Of a stretch of 58,566 nucleotides of DNA, positions 1-10,085 are shown piece by piece (positions within the stretch are counted from its first letter, which is position 1; every line of letters begins with the position of its first letter). A program made the position numbers and the translations under genes. A model generated the notes under the pieces. That model did no database searches. It was not told the origin of the DNA and saw only the letters and a list, made by a program, of their open reading frames with translations. The DNA comes from Bacteroidetes bacterium CG18_big_fil_WC_8_21_14_2_50_41_14 (GTDB lineage: Bacteria; Bacteroidota; Bacteroidia; Bacteroidales; F082): positions 1 through 58,566 of the forward strand of contig PCUL01000460.1 of assembly GCA_002771745.1 (NCBI GenBank), read 5' to 3'.

Positions 1-65
1 ACGGATTAGTTACCAAGAGAGTTGTTATTTCTCAATAACCACCTTCCGGGTAGTTAACTACCGAT

Positions 66-106
66 AAAAAAAGGGGGCATCCATCGGATGCCCCTTTTTG
101 TTTTTT
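66..106 (+). terminator. Rho-independent terminator of a gene left of the window
   Basis: A nine-base-pair GC-rich stem (74-82 with 86-94) with a three-base loop is flanked by an A run and a T run (95-106). It ends whatever transcript enters from the left edge. Bases 1-65 hold no recognisable gene. Confidence 0.85.
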
Positions 107-113
107 ACCTTTG
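106..113 (+). promoter_or_regulatory. Bacteroidota -7 box before the ABC-F gene
   Basis: TACCTTTG matches the TAnnTTTG -7 consensus of Bacteroidota. It sits ten bases before the ATG at 123, so the mRNA would have almost no leader. The overlap with the upstream terminator's T run is compact but possible. A TTG at 111 lies inside this box and was therefore rejected as start codon. Confidence 0.6.
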
Positions 114-122
114 CGCACGCTT

Positions 123-2066
123 ATGATAACCATTAATAATGTAACAAAAGAATTTGGTGGAACACCTGTTTTTACAGGAGTTACCTTCCATATCAACCCA
201 CGCGACAGTATCGGATTGGCGGGTATGAATGGTGCCGGTAAAACAACCTTGCTCAAAATACTAAATGGCCTTCTTCAACCTGATAATGGTTCAGTAGCCT
301 TTCCTCCAGACCATTCAGCCGGATACTTGCCCCAGGAGAAGAAAATATTCAGCCAGCTGAATATAGTTGATGAAACAATGCTGGCTGTTAATTTTATAGC
401 TGAATTGCAGGCTGAATCGGATAAAATCCAGTTGGAACTGGGCACACCCGATTACAATGAAAAAATCTATACTCAGAAACTAAACAGACTCGAAGAAATA
501 AATGCAATTTTAAAGTATTATACTCCGGAACGAATCCGGGGAGATGCAGAACGGTATTTGACAGGCCTGGGCTTTGCACGTTCGGAATTTACCCGTCCGA
601 TGATGAGTTTTAGTCAGGGTTGGCAGATGCGTGTTGAACTGGCCAAATTGCTGTTGCTGCAGCCCTCGTTGCTGTTGCTTGATGAACCAACCAACCACCT
701 GGACATAGAATCGATTCAATGGTTGGAAGATTTTTTAATCAATTATACAGGAGCGGTAGTAGTAGTTTCGCACGACCGGACCTTACTCGACCATGTTACC
801 AATCGCACCATTGAAATTAACAATGGGAAGGTGTTCGATTACGCGGTTTCCTATTCCAAATACATAGAATTAAGAAACGAGAGGGAAGAACAAACGCAGG
901 CCACCTACGACAATCAGCAAAAGCAAATCAAAGAGATTGAGCGTTTTGTAGAACGATTCAGATACAAGGCTTCCAAGGCAAAACAGGTGCAGTCGCGGGT
1001 GAAGTTGCTTCAGAAAATGGATACCGTTGAGCTGGAGAACCTGGACAAATCATCCATTTACTTTAAATTTCCGCCTCCTCAGCACAGCGGTAAAATTACC
1101 GTTGAAGGCAGCGAGTTGACGAAAAAATATGGTGATCACGTGGTGTTGGATCGCATCAACTTCCAGATTTTACGTGGCGAAAAAGTAGCTTTTGTCGGGA
1201 GAAACGGAGAAGGTAAATCGACTTTAGCGAAGATGATTGCTGACAATCTTCAGTACGAAGGCACGTTAAAACTCGGTCATCAGGTGAAAGTGGGGTATTT
1301 TGCCCAGGACCAAAACGAACGCATGAACCAGGAACTTACCGTTTTCGATACCATCGATCAGGTGGCGGTAGGTGATATCCGGCCGCGAATAAGGGATATC
1401 CTGGGTTCGTTTTTATTCCGGGGTGACGATCTGGACAAAAAGGTAAAAGTCCTCTCAGGAGGTGAAAAATCCCGATTGTCATTGGTTAGGTTGTTGCTTT
1501 CGCCCAATAATTTTTTGTTGCTCGATGAGCCTACCAACCACCTTGACATCCAGTCGAAGGAAATTCTAAAGGCTGCCATCATGGAATTCACAGGAACAGT
1601 GGTCATTGTATCGCACGACCGGGATTTCCTACAGGGTTTAACTTCGCGCTTGTATGAATTTAAAAATGGAAAAATAAAGGAACATTTAGGTGATATCAGC
1701 ACCTATCTGGAAAAACGAAAGATTGAAGGCCTCACCTCGCTCGAATACCGCGATCCATCGGCCACAGCTGCACCTAAGGTTCAGACTGAAAACAAAATCA
1801 AGCGAGAGTTGAAAAAAGGGCAGGACAGGGAATTGCGTAAACTTGAGAAGGAAATTAAAATCGTGGAAGATTCAATTCACCAAAAGGAAAAAGAACTATT
1901 ACAGGTAAATGAAATGTTATCGAGCCCCACCTTGTATCCTCAGGAAATCCAATCGGGTGAATTGTTTAAAAAGCACGATCGGCTTGAAAATGAGATTGCA
2001 AGTCTCATGGAATTATGGGAAAGACTTCAAAATAACCTGGAAAACATAAAAAATACAGAAGGTTGA
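123..2066 (+). CDS. ABC-F family ATPase (ribosome-associated type)
   Basis: Two ATP-binding cassettes without any membrane domain make this an ABC-F protein, a class that acts on ribosomes rather than in transport. Cassette 1 has Walker A GMNGAGKTT, signature SQGWQ and Walker B LLLLDEPTNHLD. Cassette 2 has GRNGEGKST, LSGGEK and a second DEPTNHLD. The interdomain linker (about residues 240-310) is charged, and the C-terminus (about 565-647) is predicted coiled coil, as in Uup-like members. The start at 123 is chosen over the in-frame TTG at 111 because that TTG lies in the -7 box. The product is 647 residues. The stop codon abuts the stop codon of the convergent gene with no spacer. The exact subfamily (Uup, EttA or YkpA type) cannot be settled by eye. 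Confidence 0.93.
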   Translation: MITINNVTKEFGGTPVFTGVTFHINPRDSIGLAGMNGAGKTTLLKILNGLLQPDNGSVAFPPDHSAGYLPQEKKIFSQLNIVDETMLAVNFIAELQAESDKIQLELGTPDYNEKIYTQKLNRLEEINAILKYYTPERIRGDAERYLTGLGFARSEFTRPMMSFSQGWQMRVELAKLLLLQPSLLLLDEPTNHLDIESIQWLEDFLINYTGAVVVVSHDRTLLDHVTNRTIEINNGKVFDYAVSYSKYIELRNEREEQTQATYDNQQKQIKEIERFVERFRYKASKAKQVQSRVKLLQKMDTVELENLDKSSIYFKFPPPQHSGKITVEGSELTKKYGDHVVLDRINFQILRGEKVAFVGRNGEGKSTLAKMIADNLQYEGTLKLGHQVKVGYFAQDQNERMNQELTVFDTIDQVAVGDIRPRIRDILGSFLFRGDDLDKKVKVLSGGEKSRLSLVRLLLSPNNFLLLDEPTNHLDIQSKEILKAAIMEFTGTVVIVSHDRDFLQGLTSRLYEFKNGKIKEHLGDISTYLEKRKIEGLTSLEYRDPSATAAPKVQTENKIKRELKKGQDRELRKLEKEIKIVEDSIHQKEKELLQVNEMLSSPTLYPQEIQSGELFKKHDRLENEIASLMELWERLQNNLENIKNTEG

Positions 2067-3041
2067 TTACTTATCTCTCTCAACCATCTTTGAGGCCACG
2101 TCCCTAAGAATTTCCTTGTTATTTTCGGCTAGTTTAACACGATCGAGGTATTCCATGCCCTTGGAATAAAATTTCTCAATTTCATTGGTAGCAATTTTGT
2201 CAATCCCTAACCGGGTAAAAATGTTTTTAACCATGTTTATTTTTGTGATTGATTCGGCCTCTTCGTTGTTATATAAATCAACCAATTGTTGTCGGGTGCT
2301 GGCGTCACTACATTCCAAAGCCTTGATATAAAGGAAGGTTTTTTTATTGGTGATAATATCGCCACCTGTTTTTTTTCCAAAGATATTCTCATCCCCGAAG
2401 GTATCCAGGAGATCATCCTTTAATTGAAATCCCAAACCGATATTCACACCAAACTCATACAGATTGTCCGCATCCGAAATGGAGGCACCGCCAATCAGTG
2501 CCCCTATCTTAAGACTGGCACCAAACAACACCCCGGTTTTCAATCGGATCATGTTAATATACTCACCAACAGATACCTGGTTATTGGTTTCGTAGTTTAG
2601 ATCGAATTGTTGGCCTTCGCAGACTTCAATGGCAGTACGATTAAACACGCTCAGAATGTTTTGCAATATTTCTTTATCAGCCTGTTGTGCATACTGGTAA
2701 GCCAATGCAAACAAGGTGTCACCAGATAAAATGGCAATGTTGCCATTCCATTTTCTATACACCGTTTCCTTTCCCCTTCTGATGGGTGCATTGTCCATGA
2801 TGTCATCGTGGATGAGGGTAAAGTTGTGAAAAAGTTCGATGGCAATGGCTTGTGGCAAAGCCAATTCGGCCTTTCCGCAAAACAAGTCGCAAGCCATCAG
2901 GGTTAATACCGGTCGAATGCGTTTGCCTCCGTATACTAAAGTGTATGTAATGGGTTCGTATAGTTCACCAGGTTCGCCACTAAAACTTTGTTTTTCTAAC
3001 TGTTGTTCAAAATAGCGAATCAGTTGCTCGTAATTCTTCAT
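2067..3041 (-). CDS. Polyprenyl (isoprenyl) diphosphate synthase
   Basis: A class I trans-prenyltransferase of 324 residues that condenses isopentenyl diphosphate with an allylic diphosphate. Both aspartate-rich motifs are visible: DDIMD after the LIH sequence near residue 80, and KDDLLD near residue 210. The product chain length (farnesyl, geranylgeranyl or longer) is not readable with confidence; the first motif lacks the two-residue insertion typical of bacterial FPP synthases. It is last in a minus-strand unit after the MMPL transporter and rfbA, with gaps of only 4 and 6 bases, so the three are probably cotranscribed. It could feed quinone or lipid-carrier synthesis. Confidence 0.93.
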   Translation of the reverse strand: MKNYEQLIRYFEQQLEKQSFSGEPGELYEPITYTLVYGGKRIRPVLTLMACDLFCGKAELALPQAIAIELFHNFTLIHDDIMDNAPIRRGKETVYRKWNGNIAILSGDTLFALAYQYAQQADKEILQNILSVFNRTAIEVCEGQQFDLNYETNNQVSVGEYINMIRLKTGVLFGASLKIGALIGGASISDADNLYEFGVNIGLGFQLKDDLLDTFGDENIFGKKTGGDIITNKKTFLYIKALECSDASTRQQLVDLYNNEEAESITKINMVKNIFTRLGIDKIATNEIEKFYSKGMEYLDRVKLAENNKEILRDVASKMVERDK

Positions 3042-3047
3042 CCCGGT

Positions 3048-3911
3048 TTAGTTTTTTAATAAACCAATCAGGTAGGCTCCGTAACCACTTTTAAGCAAGG
3101 GCTGCGCGATGGCTTCCAGTTGTTTTGCATTGATGAACCCTTTTTTAAAGGCAATTTCTTCAATACATCCAATCTTCAGTCCCTGACGTTCCTGAATCAC
3201 TTCTACAAACTGAGAGGCCTGGGTCAGCGATGAGAAAGTTCCTGTATCGAGCCAGGCGGTTCCACGGCTCAGCATACCCACTTTTAATTTTCCTTCCTTT
3301 AAATAATGTTTGTTCACATCGGTAATTTCATATTCACCTCTTGCACTTGGCTTTAAGTTTTTGGCGACTTCCACTACCGAGTTATCGTAGAAATATAAAC
3401 CAGGGACGGCATAAGACGATTTTGGTTTTTCAGGTTTTTCTTCAATGGAAACCGCGTTGTAATGCTCGTCAAACTCAACAACCCCATAGCGTTCAGGATC
3501 AGAAACGTGGTAGGCAAACACGATACCTCCGGTAGGATCACTATTTTTTACCAGGATTTCCTGGAGTCCGCTCCCATAAAAGATATTGTCACCCAGGATG
3601 AGAGAGACCTTGTCGGTACCAATAAACTTCTCACCAATCACAAACGCCTGGGCAAGTCCGTTTGGAATCACTTGTTCGGCATATTCGATGGAACAGCCTA
3701 TCTGACTTCCATCGCCCAATAGCAACTTGAAATTGGGTAAATCGTGAGGTGTCGAAATCAGGAGAATTTCTTTTATCCCTGCCATCATGAGTACGGACAG
3801 TGGATAATAAATCATGGGTTTGTCGTATACCGGCATCAGTTGTTTGCTCACGGCGATGGTGAGTGGATGCAGTCGTGTTCCGGCACCTCCGGCCAGGATA
3901 ATTCCTTTCAT
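3048..3911 (-). CDS. rfbA: Glucose-1-phosphate thymidylyltransferase
   Basis: This 287-residue protein catalyses dTTP plus glucose-1-phosphate to dTDP-glucose, the first step of dTDP-L-rhamnose synthesis for surface polysaccharide. The N-terminal nucleotidyltransferase signature [11 protein letters not shown], the [16 protein letters not shown] segment, GDNIFYG and [11 protein letters not shown] are all typical of RmlA. Length is normal for the family. The other rml genes (rfbB, rfbC, rfbD) are not in this window. The short gaps on both sides place it in one operon with the MMPL transporter and the polyprenyl synthase, a setting that mixes envelope-building functions. Confidence 0.96.
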   Translation of the reverse strand: MKGIILAGGAGTRLHPLTIAVSKQLMPVYDKPMIYYPLSVLMMAGIKEILLISTPHDLPNFKLLLGDGSQIGCSIEYAEQVIPNGLAQAFVIGEKFIGTDKVSLILGDNIFYGSGLQEILVKNSDPTGGIVFAYHVSDPERYGVVEFDEHYNAVSIEEKPEKPKSSYAVPGLYFYDNSVVEVAKNLKPSARGEYEITDVNKHYLKEGKLKVGMLSRGTAWLDTGTFSSLTQASQFVEVIQERQGLKIGCIEEIAFKKGFINAKQLEAIAQPLLKSGYGAYLIGLLKN

Positions 3912-3915
3912 ATTT

Positions 3916-6327
3916 TTAAGTTTTATTGTTTTTGTCTTCCGGAGGAAGTTCTTCTATTAATAACTGGTCAAGTTCAATGTCTTCTTCTTCATCAAAAACT
4001 TCCATCAAGGGTTCTCTAAACGATTTGGTAATGAGTCGCTTATCTAAACTAAGGAGTAAAGAGGGCAACACAAATAAATTTGATAACAAGGCCACAATCA
4101 AGGTAAACGATACCAGGTAACCCAATGCCTCGGTGCCACCAAAGGAAGAAAGGGTGAAAATGTAAAACCCGAAAAAGAGTACAATGGCAGAATAAATCAT
4201 GCTATACCCGGTCTCTTCCAGTGCAGCCAAAACCGACTTGCGAATTTGCCAGTTATGGTACTTGAGTTGTAGCCTGTACCGCGACAAAAAATGAATGGTA
4301 TTGTCAACGCTAATCCCCAGTGCGATACTGAAAATAAGGATGGTGGTGGGTTTGATAGAGATATCAAAATATCCCATCATACCGGCTGTTAGTATCTGTG
4401 GTATCAGGTTAGGAACTAGCGAAATCATGATCATTCGGGCAGAAGAGAAAATGAGTGCCATCAAAATAGTGATAATGAGCAAAGCAAGTCCCAAACTCAT
4501 AAACAAATTGTTAACGAGATAGTTGGTTCCCTTTAAAAACACCACACTTGTACCTGTGAGATGCACCTCAAATTGATCAGGAGGGAATATGCTGTCAATT
4601 TTTGGTTCCAGATCGGCCAGGATGAGTTCAATATCTTTGGTTCCTATGTTGGCCATTTGAGCTGAGATGCGTGTTATCTGGAGGTTGCTGTCGACAAAAG
4701 CATTCAGGATGCCTTTTTTACCTACACCCAGGTTGGGAACATAGGAGAGGATAAAATTCTTTTCCTGGTTATTAGGCAAAGAATACATAGCTGGGTTTCC
4801 ATGGTAGAAGGCCTGTTTGGCTGACTTAACTACTTCAACAACGGAGAGTGGTTTGGCAAATTCAGGATAAGTCTCCAGGGTATCCTGAAGTTGATCTATT
4901 TTTTGCAGGGTGGATAACCTGAGAATTCCTTTTGGTTTTTTCGTGTCGATGGTGATTTCCAGGGGCATTACCCCCTTGAAATTCTCTTCTAAAAAGATCA
5001 TGTCCTTATAGAGCTTGTCCTTTTTAGAAATGTCATCGACAATATTACCTGTTGTTTTCAACTTTGTAATGCCAATGACAGCAATGATAAACAATACCGA
5101 TGTAATGAAGTAGATGAGTTTTCGCTTGGTGATAATAATTCTGGTTACTCCGGCAACAACACGGCTGGTGATCCCTTTTTCAAGATGTTTCATGTGTTTT
5201 TGCTTTGGAGCCGGAAAATAGCTGAATAATATGGGCAAAAGGAACAATGAAAGAAGATAGGTGATCAGGATATTGAGGGAGGCCACGATGCCAAACTCCA
5301 CCAGCAACTCGTTACTGGTGATGATAAAAGCAGCAAAACCCGCTGCTGTTGTTGCATTGGTGAGCAGGTTTGCGTTTCCGATTCGTGAAATCATCCTTGA
5401 GAGTGCCTTTATTTTATTTCCGTGCGCCCGGTACTCACTCAGGTATTTGTTTAAAAGGAAAATTGAGTTTTCAACCCCGATGACGATTAACAGCGGAGGA
5501 AGAATGCCGGTGAGGATGGTGATCTTATAGCCAAGCAATACAGTAGTTCCCAATACCCAAATCACGGCTATAATCACTACCAACACGGCGAACAGCACTG
5601 CTCTCAGCGATCGAAACAAGATAAACAACAGGATAGAAGCTATTAACAGTGAGAGAAAAACAAACAGTAGTAATTCAGTTTGTACTTTTTTCGAAGTAAC
5701 CGTACGAATATAGGGTAACCCCGAATAATGTACTTCCAGTTGGTATTCTTCACCATAATGGTCTACCAATTCTTTTATTTGTTCTACCAATCCAACCCTG
5801 GCTTTGGAATTGAGAATTTCTTTGTCAAGGGTAATCATCATCATACTCACATGGGTCTCTTTATTAAAAAGCCGGTTCTCGTATAATGGAAGATTATATA
5901 CCGTTTGCCTGATGGAATCTACCTGTTCCTGGGTTGTAGGTCGCGAGGAAACGATGTTGCGAAACTCAAATATTTTCAAACTGTCGTTACGTACCAGGTT
6001 ATAAACCCGCGCCGTAGAAACTACTTCTTGTACCCCGGGTACGTCAAGTACCTTGTAACTGATGTCGTACCATTGATTGAAATGTTCAAGGGTATAGAGC
6101 TTTGGATCTTTTATCGCTATGAATATGATGCTGCCGTCCTGTCCGAATTGGGCTTTAAAATGTTCGTATTCTTGCGTGATGGGATCAGATTCGGGAAGCA
6201 TCCGTGCCATTTCATACGACATTTTAATTTCAGAACCTTTCCATGCCATGAATGCCGTTAACAAACCAATGACAATAATAATTGTCAATCGGTTCCTTAA
6301 TATCAGCCTGACTAAAAATTGCCACAT
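3916..6327 (-). CDS. MMPL/RND-superfamily membrane transporter
   Basis: An 803-residue inner-membrane protein with the two-fold RND layout: one membrane helix (about 10-30), a large extracytoplasmic domain (about 45-215), five or six helices, a second large loop (about 430-600) and a second helix bundle. Both halves carry the sterol-sensing-like fourth-helix motifs, [12 protein letters not shown] and [12 protein letters not shown]. At about 800 residues it is shorter than drug-efflux RND pumps (about 1,000) and closer to MMPL or hopanoid/lipid exporters. The substrate is unknown; lipid or lipid-linked export is a guess from its neighbours rfbA and the prenyl synthase. It starts at ATG 6327 and would be first gene of the minus-strand unit. 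Confidence 0.9.
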   Translation of the reverse strand: MWQFLVRLILRNRLTIIIVIGLLTAFMAWKGSEIKMSYEMARMLPESDPITQEYEHFKAQFGQDGSIIFIAIKDPKLYTLEHFNQWYDISYKVLDVPGVQEVVSTARVYNLVRNDSLKIFEFRNIVSSRPTTQEQVDSIRQTVYNLPLYENRLFNKETHVSMMMITLDKEILNSKARVGLVEQIKELVDHYGEEYQLEVHYSGLPYIRTVTSKKVQTELLLFVFLSLLIASILLFILFRSLRAVLFAVLVVIIAVIWVLGTTVLLGYKITILTGILPPLLIVIGVENSIFLLNKYLSEYRAHGNKIKALSRMISRIGNANLLTNATTAAGFAAFIITSNELLVEFGIVASLNILITYLLSLFLLPILFSYFPAPKQKHMKHLEKGITSRVVAGVTRIIITKRKLIYFITSVLFIIAVIGITKLKTTGNIVDDISKKDKLYKDMIFLEENFKGVMPLEITIDTKKPKGILRLSTLQKIDQLQDTLETYPEFAKPLSVVEVVKSAKQAFYHGNPAMYSLPNNQEKNFILSYVPNLGVGKKGILNAFVDSNLQITRISAQMANIGTKDIELILADLEPKIDSIFPPDQFEVHLTGTSVVFLKGTNYLVNNLFMSLGLALLIITILMALIFSSARMIMISLVPNLIPQILTAGMMGYFDISIKPTTILIFSIALGISVDNTIHFLSRYRLQLKYHNWQIRKSVLAALEETGYSMIYSAIVLFFGFYIFTLSSFGGTEALGYLVSFTLIVALLSNLFVLPSLLLSLDKRLITKSFREPLMEVFDEEEDIELDQLLIEELPPEDKNNKT

Positions 6328-6408
6328 GAACCAGCGATTAGTTTGAAATTAAAGTAGTAAAATTACCGCACTTACAGGAGTAAAAATGATATTTGGGCAC
6401 TTTCGTTG

Positions 6409-6416
6409 TACTTTTG
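6409..6416 (+). promoter_or_regulatory. -7 box for the 2-hydroxyacid dehydrogenase gene
   Basis: TACTTTTG fits TAnnTTTG. It lies inside the longer possible reading frame beginning at 6386, which argues that translation really starts at the ATG at 6473. Confidence 0.5.
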
Positions 6417-6472
6417 CCGATAGATTTACACTTTCACTACGAATTTGCAGCAAATTTAAGTTATTGTTTACA

Positions 6473-7411
6473 ATGTATAAAGGAAAAGTACTTTTTATCG
6501 ACACCGCTCATCCCGAACTTACCAGGCTTTTACAGGAAATGGGCTATGAATGTGATTATTACCCCGATTATCAAAGGATTGATTTTCTGAACATCCTCAA
6601 AAAATATGTGGGTATCATAATCAGGAGCAAAATAAAGATTGACCGTGAAATCCTGGAGCATGCCCTCCAGCTTCGGTTTATTGCCCGGGTGGGTGCCGGG
6701 ATGGAAAATATTGATGTGGAAGAAGCCGAAAAAAGGAAAGTTATTTGTTTAAATGCACCTGAGGGAAACCGTGATGCCGTTGCCGAGCAGGCTGTTGGGA
6801 TGTTGCTCACCTTGTTTAACAGGTTATTGATTGCCGATCCTGAAGTCAGAAAAGGTGTTTGGTTGCGCGAAGAAAACCGGGGGATAGAACTGGGTGGCAA
6901 AACCATCGCGATAGTTGGTTATGGAAATACAGGCAGTGCTTTTACCCGTAAATTGATGGGGTTTGATGTAAAAGTGATGGCCTACGATAAATATAAAACC
7001 GGTTTTGGGGATGAGTATGTTCAGGAAGCAAGTATGGATCAGATTTATCAGCAGGCCGATATCGTAAGTTTTCATGTTCCTCTTACTTCTGAAACGACTT
7101 ACCTGTTTGATAAGAAAATGATTGCGCATTTTCAGAAACCCTTTTTTCTCATCAACACATCTCGTGGGAAGGTGGTGAAAACGGCAGATCTGATGGATGC
7201 CATGGAGGAGGGGAAAGTCAGAGGAGCTTGTCTTGATGTGCTTGAATACGAGGGCCTTTCTTTTGAAGCCATACAGCAATCACCTGAATTTGCACGGCTC
7301 ACAGCAATGAAAAATGTAATCCTGACACCGCATATCGCCGGGTGGACGAATGAATCAAACATTAAAATGGCGCAAATCCTCGCCGCTAAGGTGAGAGAAC
7401 TAAAGCTTTAG
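6473..7411 (+). CDS. D-isomer-specific 2-hydroxyacid dehydrogenase (SerA-like)
   Basis: A 312-residue NAD-dependent dehydrogenase. The nucleotide-binding fold contains GYGNTG (residues about 148-153). The family's catalytic triad is recognisable: Arg in NTSRGKVV, Glu in LEYEG and His in LTPHIAGWT. It most resembles short bacterial phosphoglycerate dehydrogenases that lack the ACT regulatory domain, but substrate (3-phosphoglycerate, glyoxylate, hydroxypyruvate) is not settled by sequence alone. No serC or serB gene is adjacent. The start at 6473 is preferred to an in-frame ATG at 6386 because the promoter box at 6409 lies between them and the family begins near this point. Confidence 0.9.
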   Translation: MYKGKVLFIDTAHPELTRLLQEMGYECDYYPDYQRIDFLNILKKYVGIIIRSKIKIDREILEHALQLRFIARVGAGMENIDVEEAEKRKVICLNAPEGNRDAVAEQAVGMLLTLFNRLLIADPEVRKGVWLREENRGIELGGKTIAIVGYGNTGSAFTRKLMGFDVKVMAYDKYKTGFGDEYVQEASMDQIYQQADIVSFHVPLTSETTYLFDKKMIAHFQKPFFLINTSRGKVVKTADLMDAMEEGKVRGACLDVLEYEGLSFEAIQQSPEFARLTAMKNVILTPHIAGWTNESNIKMAQILAAKVRELKL

Positions 7412-7544
7412 CAAGGAACCAGAATTATAAACCTTATTATTTGCCTTTACCAACCAAAATTAGCATAGAGCCAATCTTTTTAAAAAGTCCTGTAACAAAT
7501 CGACAACCCTTTTCGTCATACCCTAAAACTTTAAAACGTGTATT

Positions 7545-9137
7545 ATGAAAAAAGTAGTCATTATAATTTTTATGGGGTTGTTCACACTCGCAACCTCACC
7601 TCTGGCTCAGGCCCAGCTTAAAGGCAACGGAGAACTTGTTAAACAAGACCGGACCGTAGAGCCTTTCGATGCAATTAAACTTGGAAGTGCCCATGATTTG
7701 GTCATCATACCCGGTGATGTATATGGAGTAACTGTGGAAACCGATGCCAATTTGCAGGAATTTGTAAAAGTAGAAGTTCGAAATAGTACCCTGCAGTTTG
7801 AAACCACAAAAGTCATCCGGAAATATACCGAGATGCGTTTTTATGTCACTGTTCCTACGCTCAAAAGCTTAAGGGTTTCAGGGGCAGCAGAGGTAAAAAC
7901 CGAAGGAACCCTGAAGGGTAATGAATTGGAACTGGTTGTCAGTGGGGCATCTGAAGTCGCTCTCCATCTGGATTATGCCGCCATCATGGTCAATGCTTCG
8001 GGTGCATCTGAAGTTGTTTTGGCAGGAAATGCAACCGTAAGTAACATTGAGTGCAGCGGGGCTTCAGAAATAAAAGCCAACTCACTTGTGACCACCAGTT
8101 CAGTTGTCAGAGCCAGCGGGGCCAGCAATTGCAATGTAAACGCGACCTCCTCTCTGGCTTACGATGCATCGGGAGCTTCCGATGTAAACTACGTTAAAAA
8201 CCCTGAGGTTGTTGTCGTTAGAAATGGTAAAAATGCCACCAGCATAACCATGGTTGGTGAAACAAGGGTGACATCGGATCGTCACAATTATTCTGATACC
8301 ACAAAAGTTTCATTGGGAAACCTGGACTTTGAGGTGGTGGACGGGGATACCACTGTTGTTGCCCTGGGCAATCACCGGCTCGTTGTTTCGGATGATGGCA
8401 ATGTGAAATGGGAAAGAAACCGTCCGCGCAAGTTCAATGGCAGTTGGGGTGGCGTGGATATAGGTCTGAATGGCTATCTGACTCCTGATTTCAATATGGA
8501 TCTGGCAAAGGCTGATGAGTATCTCGATCTGCAAATGGAAAAATCGATTAACGTGAACCTGAACCTATATGAGCAAAATATTTCTCTTTGCAGAAAGAGT
8601 GATAACCTGGGATTGGTAACAGGCTTAGGCTTATCGTGGAATAACTACAGATTTAACCATCCAACCTATTTATCGCCCGACAGCAGTGATATTAAGGGCT
8701 TTTATATGGATGGGATTTCAGTACGCAAAACCAAACTTACCTCGTTTTATTTAACCATTCCCTTGTTTTTTGAAATACAGACCAACCAGGCTTTACGAAG
8801 ACACCAGTTTCATTTTGCCGCCGGAGCCATTGTAAGTGCCCGTTTAAGCACACATACCAAGGTTTATTTCAACGAATCGAACCAGGAATTTCAATTGAAA
8901 GATCCTATTACTGGGCAGGTCGTACAGAACATGAGATCCCCTTCGGGCGGTACACGGAACATTGCAAAGGATTTCAGCAGTTATCAGTTGTCTCCCTTTA
9001 AATTTGATTTGTCTGTTCGATTTGGATATGGCATCGTTAATCTATATGCCACTTATTCGCTCAACACGATGTTTAAAAAAGACAGGGGACCAGAACTCTA
9101 TCCCTTTTCAGCAGGCATATCACTTGTTGGGTGGTAG
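7545..9137 (+). CDS. Surface protein: DUF2807 head-GIN repeat plus outer-membrane barrel
   Basis: A 530-residue exported protein. Residues 1-24 are a signal peptide ending AQAQ. Residues about 35-225 are a DUF2807 'head GIN' beta-helix; six SGA(S/A) units occur at residues 112, 133, 152, 171, 191 and 209, about 20 residues apart, which fits one turn of a beta-solenoid. Residues about 300-530 look like a small outer-membrane beta-barrel of the PorT type (alternating hydrophobic strands, GLGLSWNNYRF, DLSVRFGYG). The combination would place a solenoid on the periplasmic side of a barrel. It stands alone between a dehydrogenase gene and a strong terminator. Its function is unknown; DUF2807 proteins are often annotated as putative adhesins without proof. 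Confidence 0.8.
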   Translation: MKKVVIIIFMGLFTLATSPLAQAQLKGNGELVKQDRTVEPFDAIKLGSAHDLVIIPGDVYGVTVETDANLQEFVKVEVRNSTLQFETTKVIRKYTEMRFYVTVPTLKSLRVSGAAEVKTEGTLKGNELELVVSGASEVALHLDYAAIMVNASGASEVVLAGNATVSNIECSGASEIKANSLVTTSSVVRASGASNCNVNATSSLAYDASGASDVNYVKNPEVVVVRNGKNATSITMVGETRVTSDRHNYSDTTKVSLGNLDFEVVDGDTTVVALGNHRLVVSDDGNVKWERNRPRKFNGSWGGVDIGLNGYLTPDFNMDLAKADEYLDLQMEKSINVNLNLYEQNISLCRKSDNLGLVTGLGLSWNNYRFNHPTYLSPDSSDIKGFYMDGISVRKTKLTSFYLTIPLFFEIQTNQALRRHQFHFAAGAIVSARLSTHTKVYFNESNQEFQLKDPITGQVVQNMRSPSGGTRNIAKDFSSYQLSPFKFDLSVRFGYGIVNLYATYSLNTMFKKDRGPELYPFSAGISLVGW

Positions 9138-9147
9138 TCGAGAAATC

Positions 9148-9192
9148 AGATCAAAAAAAACAGCCGCACATGCGGCTGTTTTTTTTTGATCT
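9148..9192. terminator. Long bidirectional terminator hairpin
   Basis: A near-perfect inverted repeat: an arm of GATC, an A run and CAGCCGCA pairs with TGCGGCTG, a T run and GATC around a two-base loop. A and T tracts on both sides suit termination in both directions, downstream of the plus-strand surface-protein gene and of the minus-strand gene ending at 9430. Confidence 0.85.
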
Positions 9193-9225
9193 AATACAGG
9201 GAGTTGCCCCATTCTGTATTAAATC
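9189..9225. repeat. Second inverted repeat directly after the terminator
   Basis: TAATACAG at 9192-9199 pairs with CTGTATTA at 9214-9221 around 14 bases, and short GAT/ATC arms extend it. There is no T run. It lies in the 9193-9429 gap, which otherwise holds no gene that I can see. Confidence 0.5.
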
Positions 9226-9429
9226 AACAACTTGATAATGAACGTAATAAAATAACATCTCCGCTTAATTAAAATGAACTATCCCCGTTGCAAGCAGAAG
9301 GGGTATCAGAAGGAAAATATCTTGTTGTATCATGCGCGCCAAGGTGCTGAGAATATTACTCATGAGATCCTCCGACTTCGCTCAGGATCAGTTCGAATAA
9401 TTGATTTCGATTCACTATCGTTCCTGAAA

Positions 9430-10077
9430 TCAATTTCTCACTGATTTAATATTTCCTATCTTTACTTCCCATATTTCAAGCATTTCGGCTCCAAAATATT
9501 TTTGAACTTTTGTTAGATAGAAATCAGCCGTTGAATTGAATGGTTCAATTATTAAGGTATCCATTGATTTGTATGCAATAAAAGACTGTTTAAAATTCAG
9601 AGCTCCAAAATAAGTTTTTCCATTACGCCGAGTTAGGGTTTCAGATAAACTAAGCGAATCAAAATGAAATGTTGATTTTATACAATCGCTACCGAAATCA
9701 CTTTCCAACAATTGTTTTACGGTAAGAACCTTATTATTTCTCGTATTTTTTCCAAGCATCACTTCCGCATCCTCATTAATAAAAATGTCCAGGATCATTC
9801 TGGCAGTTTGCTTTTTAAATGTTGTATCCAAATTGCTTTGATAGTAAATATTCAGGAAATCAGCCAGGTCAAGCAATTTCTGTTCTGCGGATTTTTGAGC
9901 CAAAAAAAATGTCTCTTCTGAAAGGAACTCAGTGTCTAATTTATTGATAATGCTATCCCTCGTGGCCATAACCAATTCCTCATGCCGACTTTCTTTCAAT
10001 TCCGAATCAGAGCAGGATTTAGCACTGAAAAGAATATAAATGAGCAATAAAATTGATATTTTAAATAAATCACGCAT
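9430..10077 (-). CDS. Putative lipoprotein of unknown function
   Basis: A 215-residue protein that I do not recognise. The N-terminus has a hydrophobic stretch (residues 7-18) and a cysteine at about residue 22 (SAKSC) that could be a relaxed Bacteroidota lipobox, so it is probably an exported lipoprotein. The rest is polar, with charged and aromatic residues and no membrane helix. It follows the gene at 10086-11009 by eight bases on the same strand, so the two are probably one operon and may act together at the envelope. Confidence 0.65.
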   Translation of the reverse strand: MRDLFKISILLLIYILFSAKSCSDSELKESRHEELVMATRDSIINKLDTEFLSEETFFLAQKSAEQKLLDLADFLNIYYQSNLDTTFKKQTARMILDIFINEDAEVMLGKNTRNNKVLTVKQLLESDFGSDCIKSTFHFDSLSLSETLTRRNGKTYFGALNFKQSFIAYKSMDTLIIEPFNSTADFYLTKVQKYFGAEMLEIWEVKIGNIKSVRN

Positions 10078-10085
10078 CAGTTTTA

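Noticed and set aside
9148-9192. Long inverted repeat considered as a miniature transposon end
   Set aside because: GC stem plus A and T tracts at the gene end fit a bidirectional terminator; no target duplication is visible.
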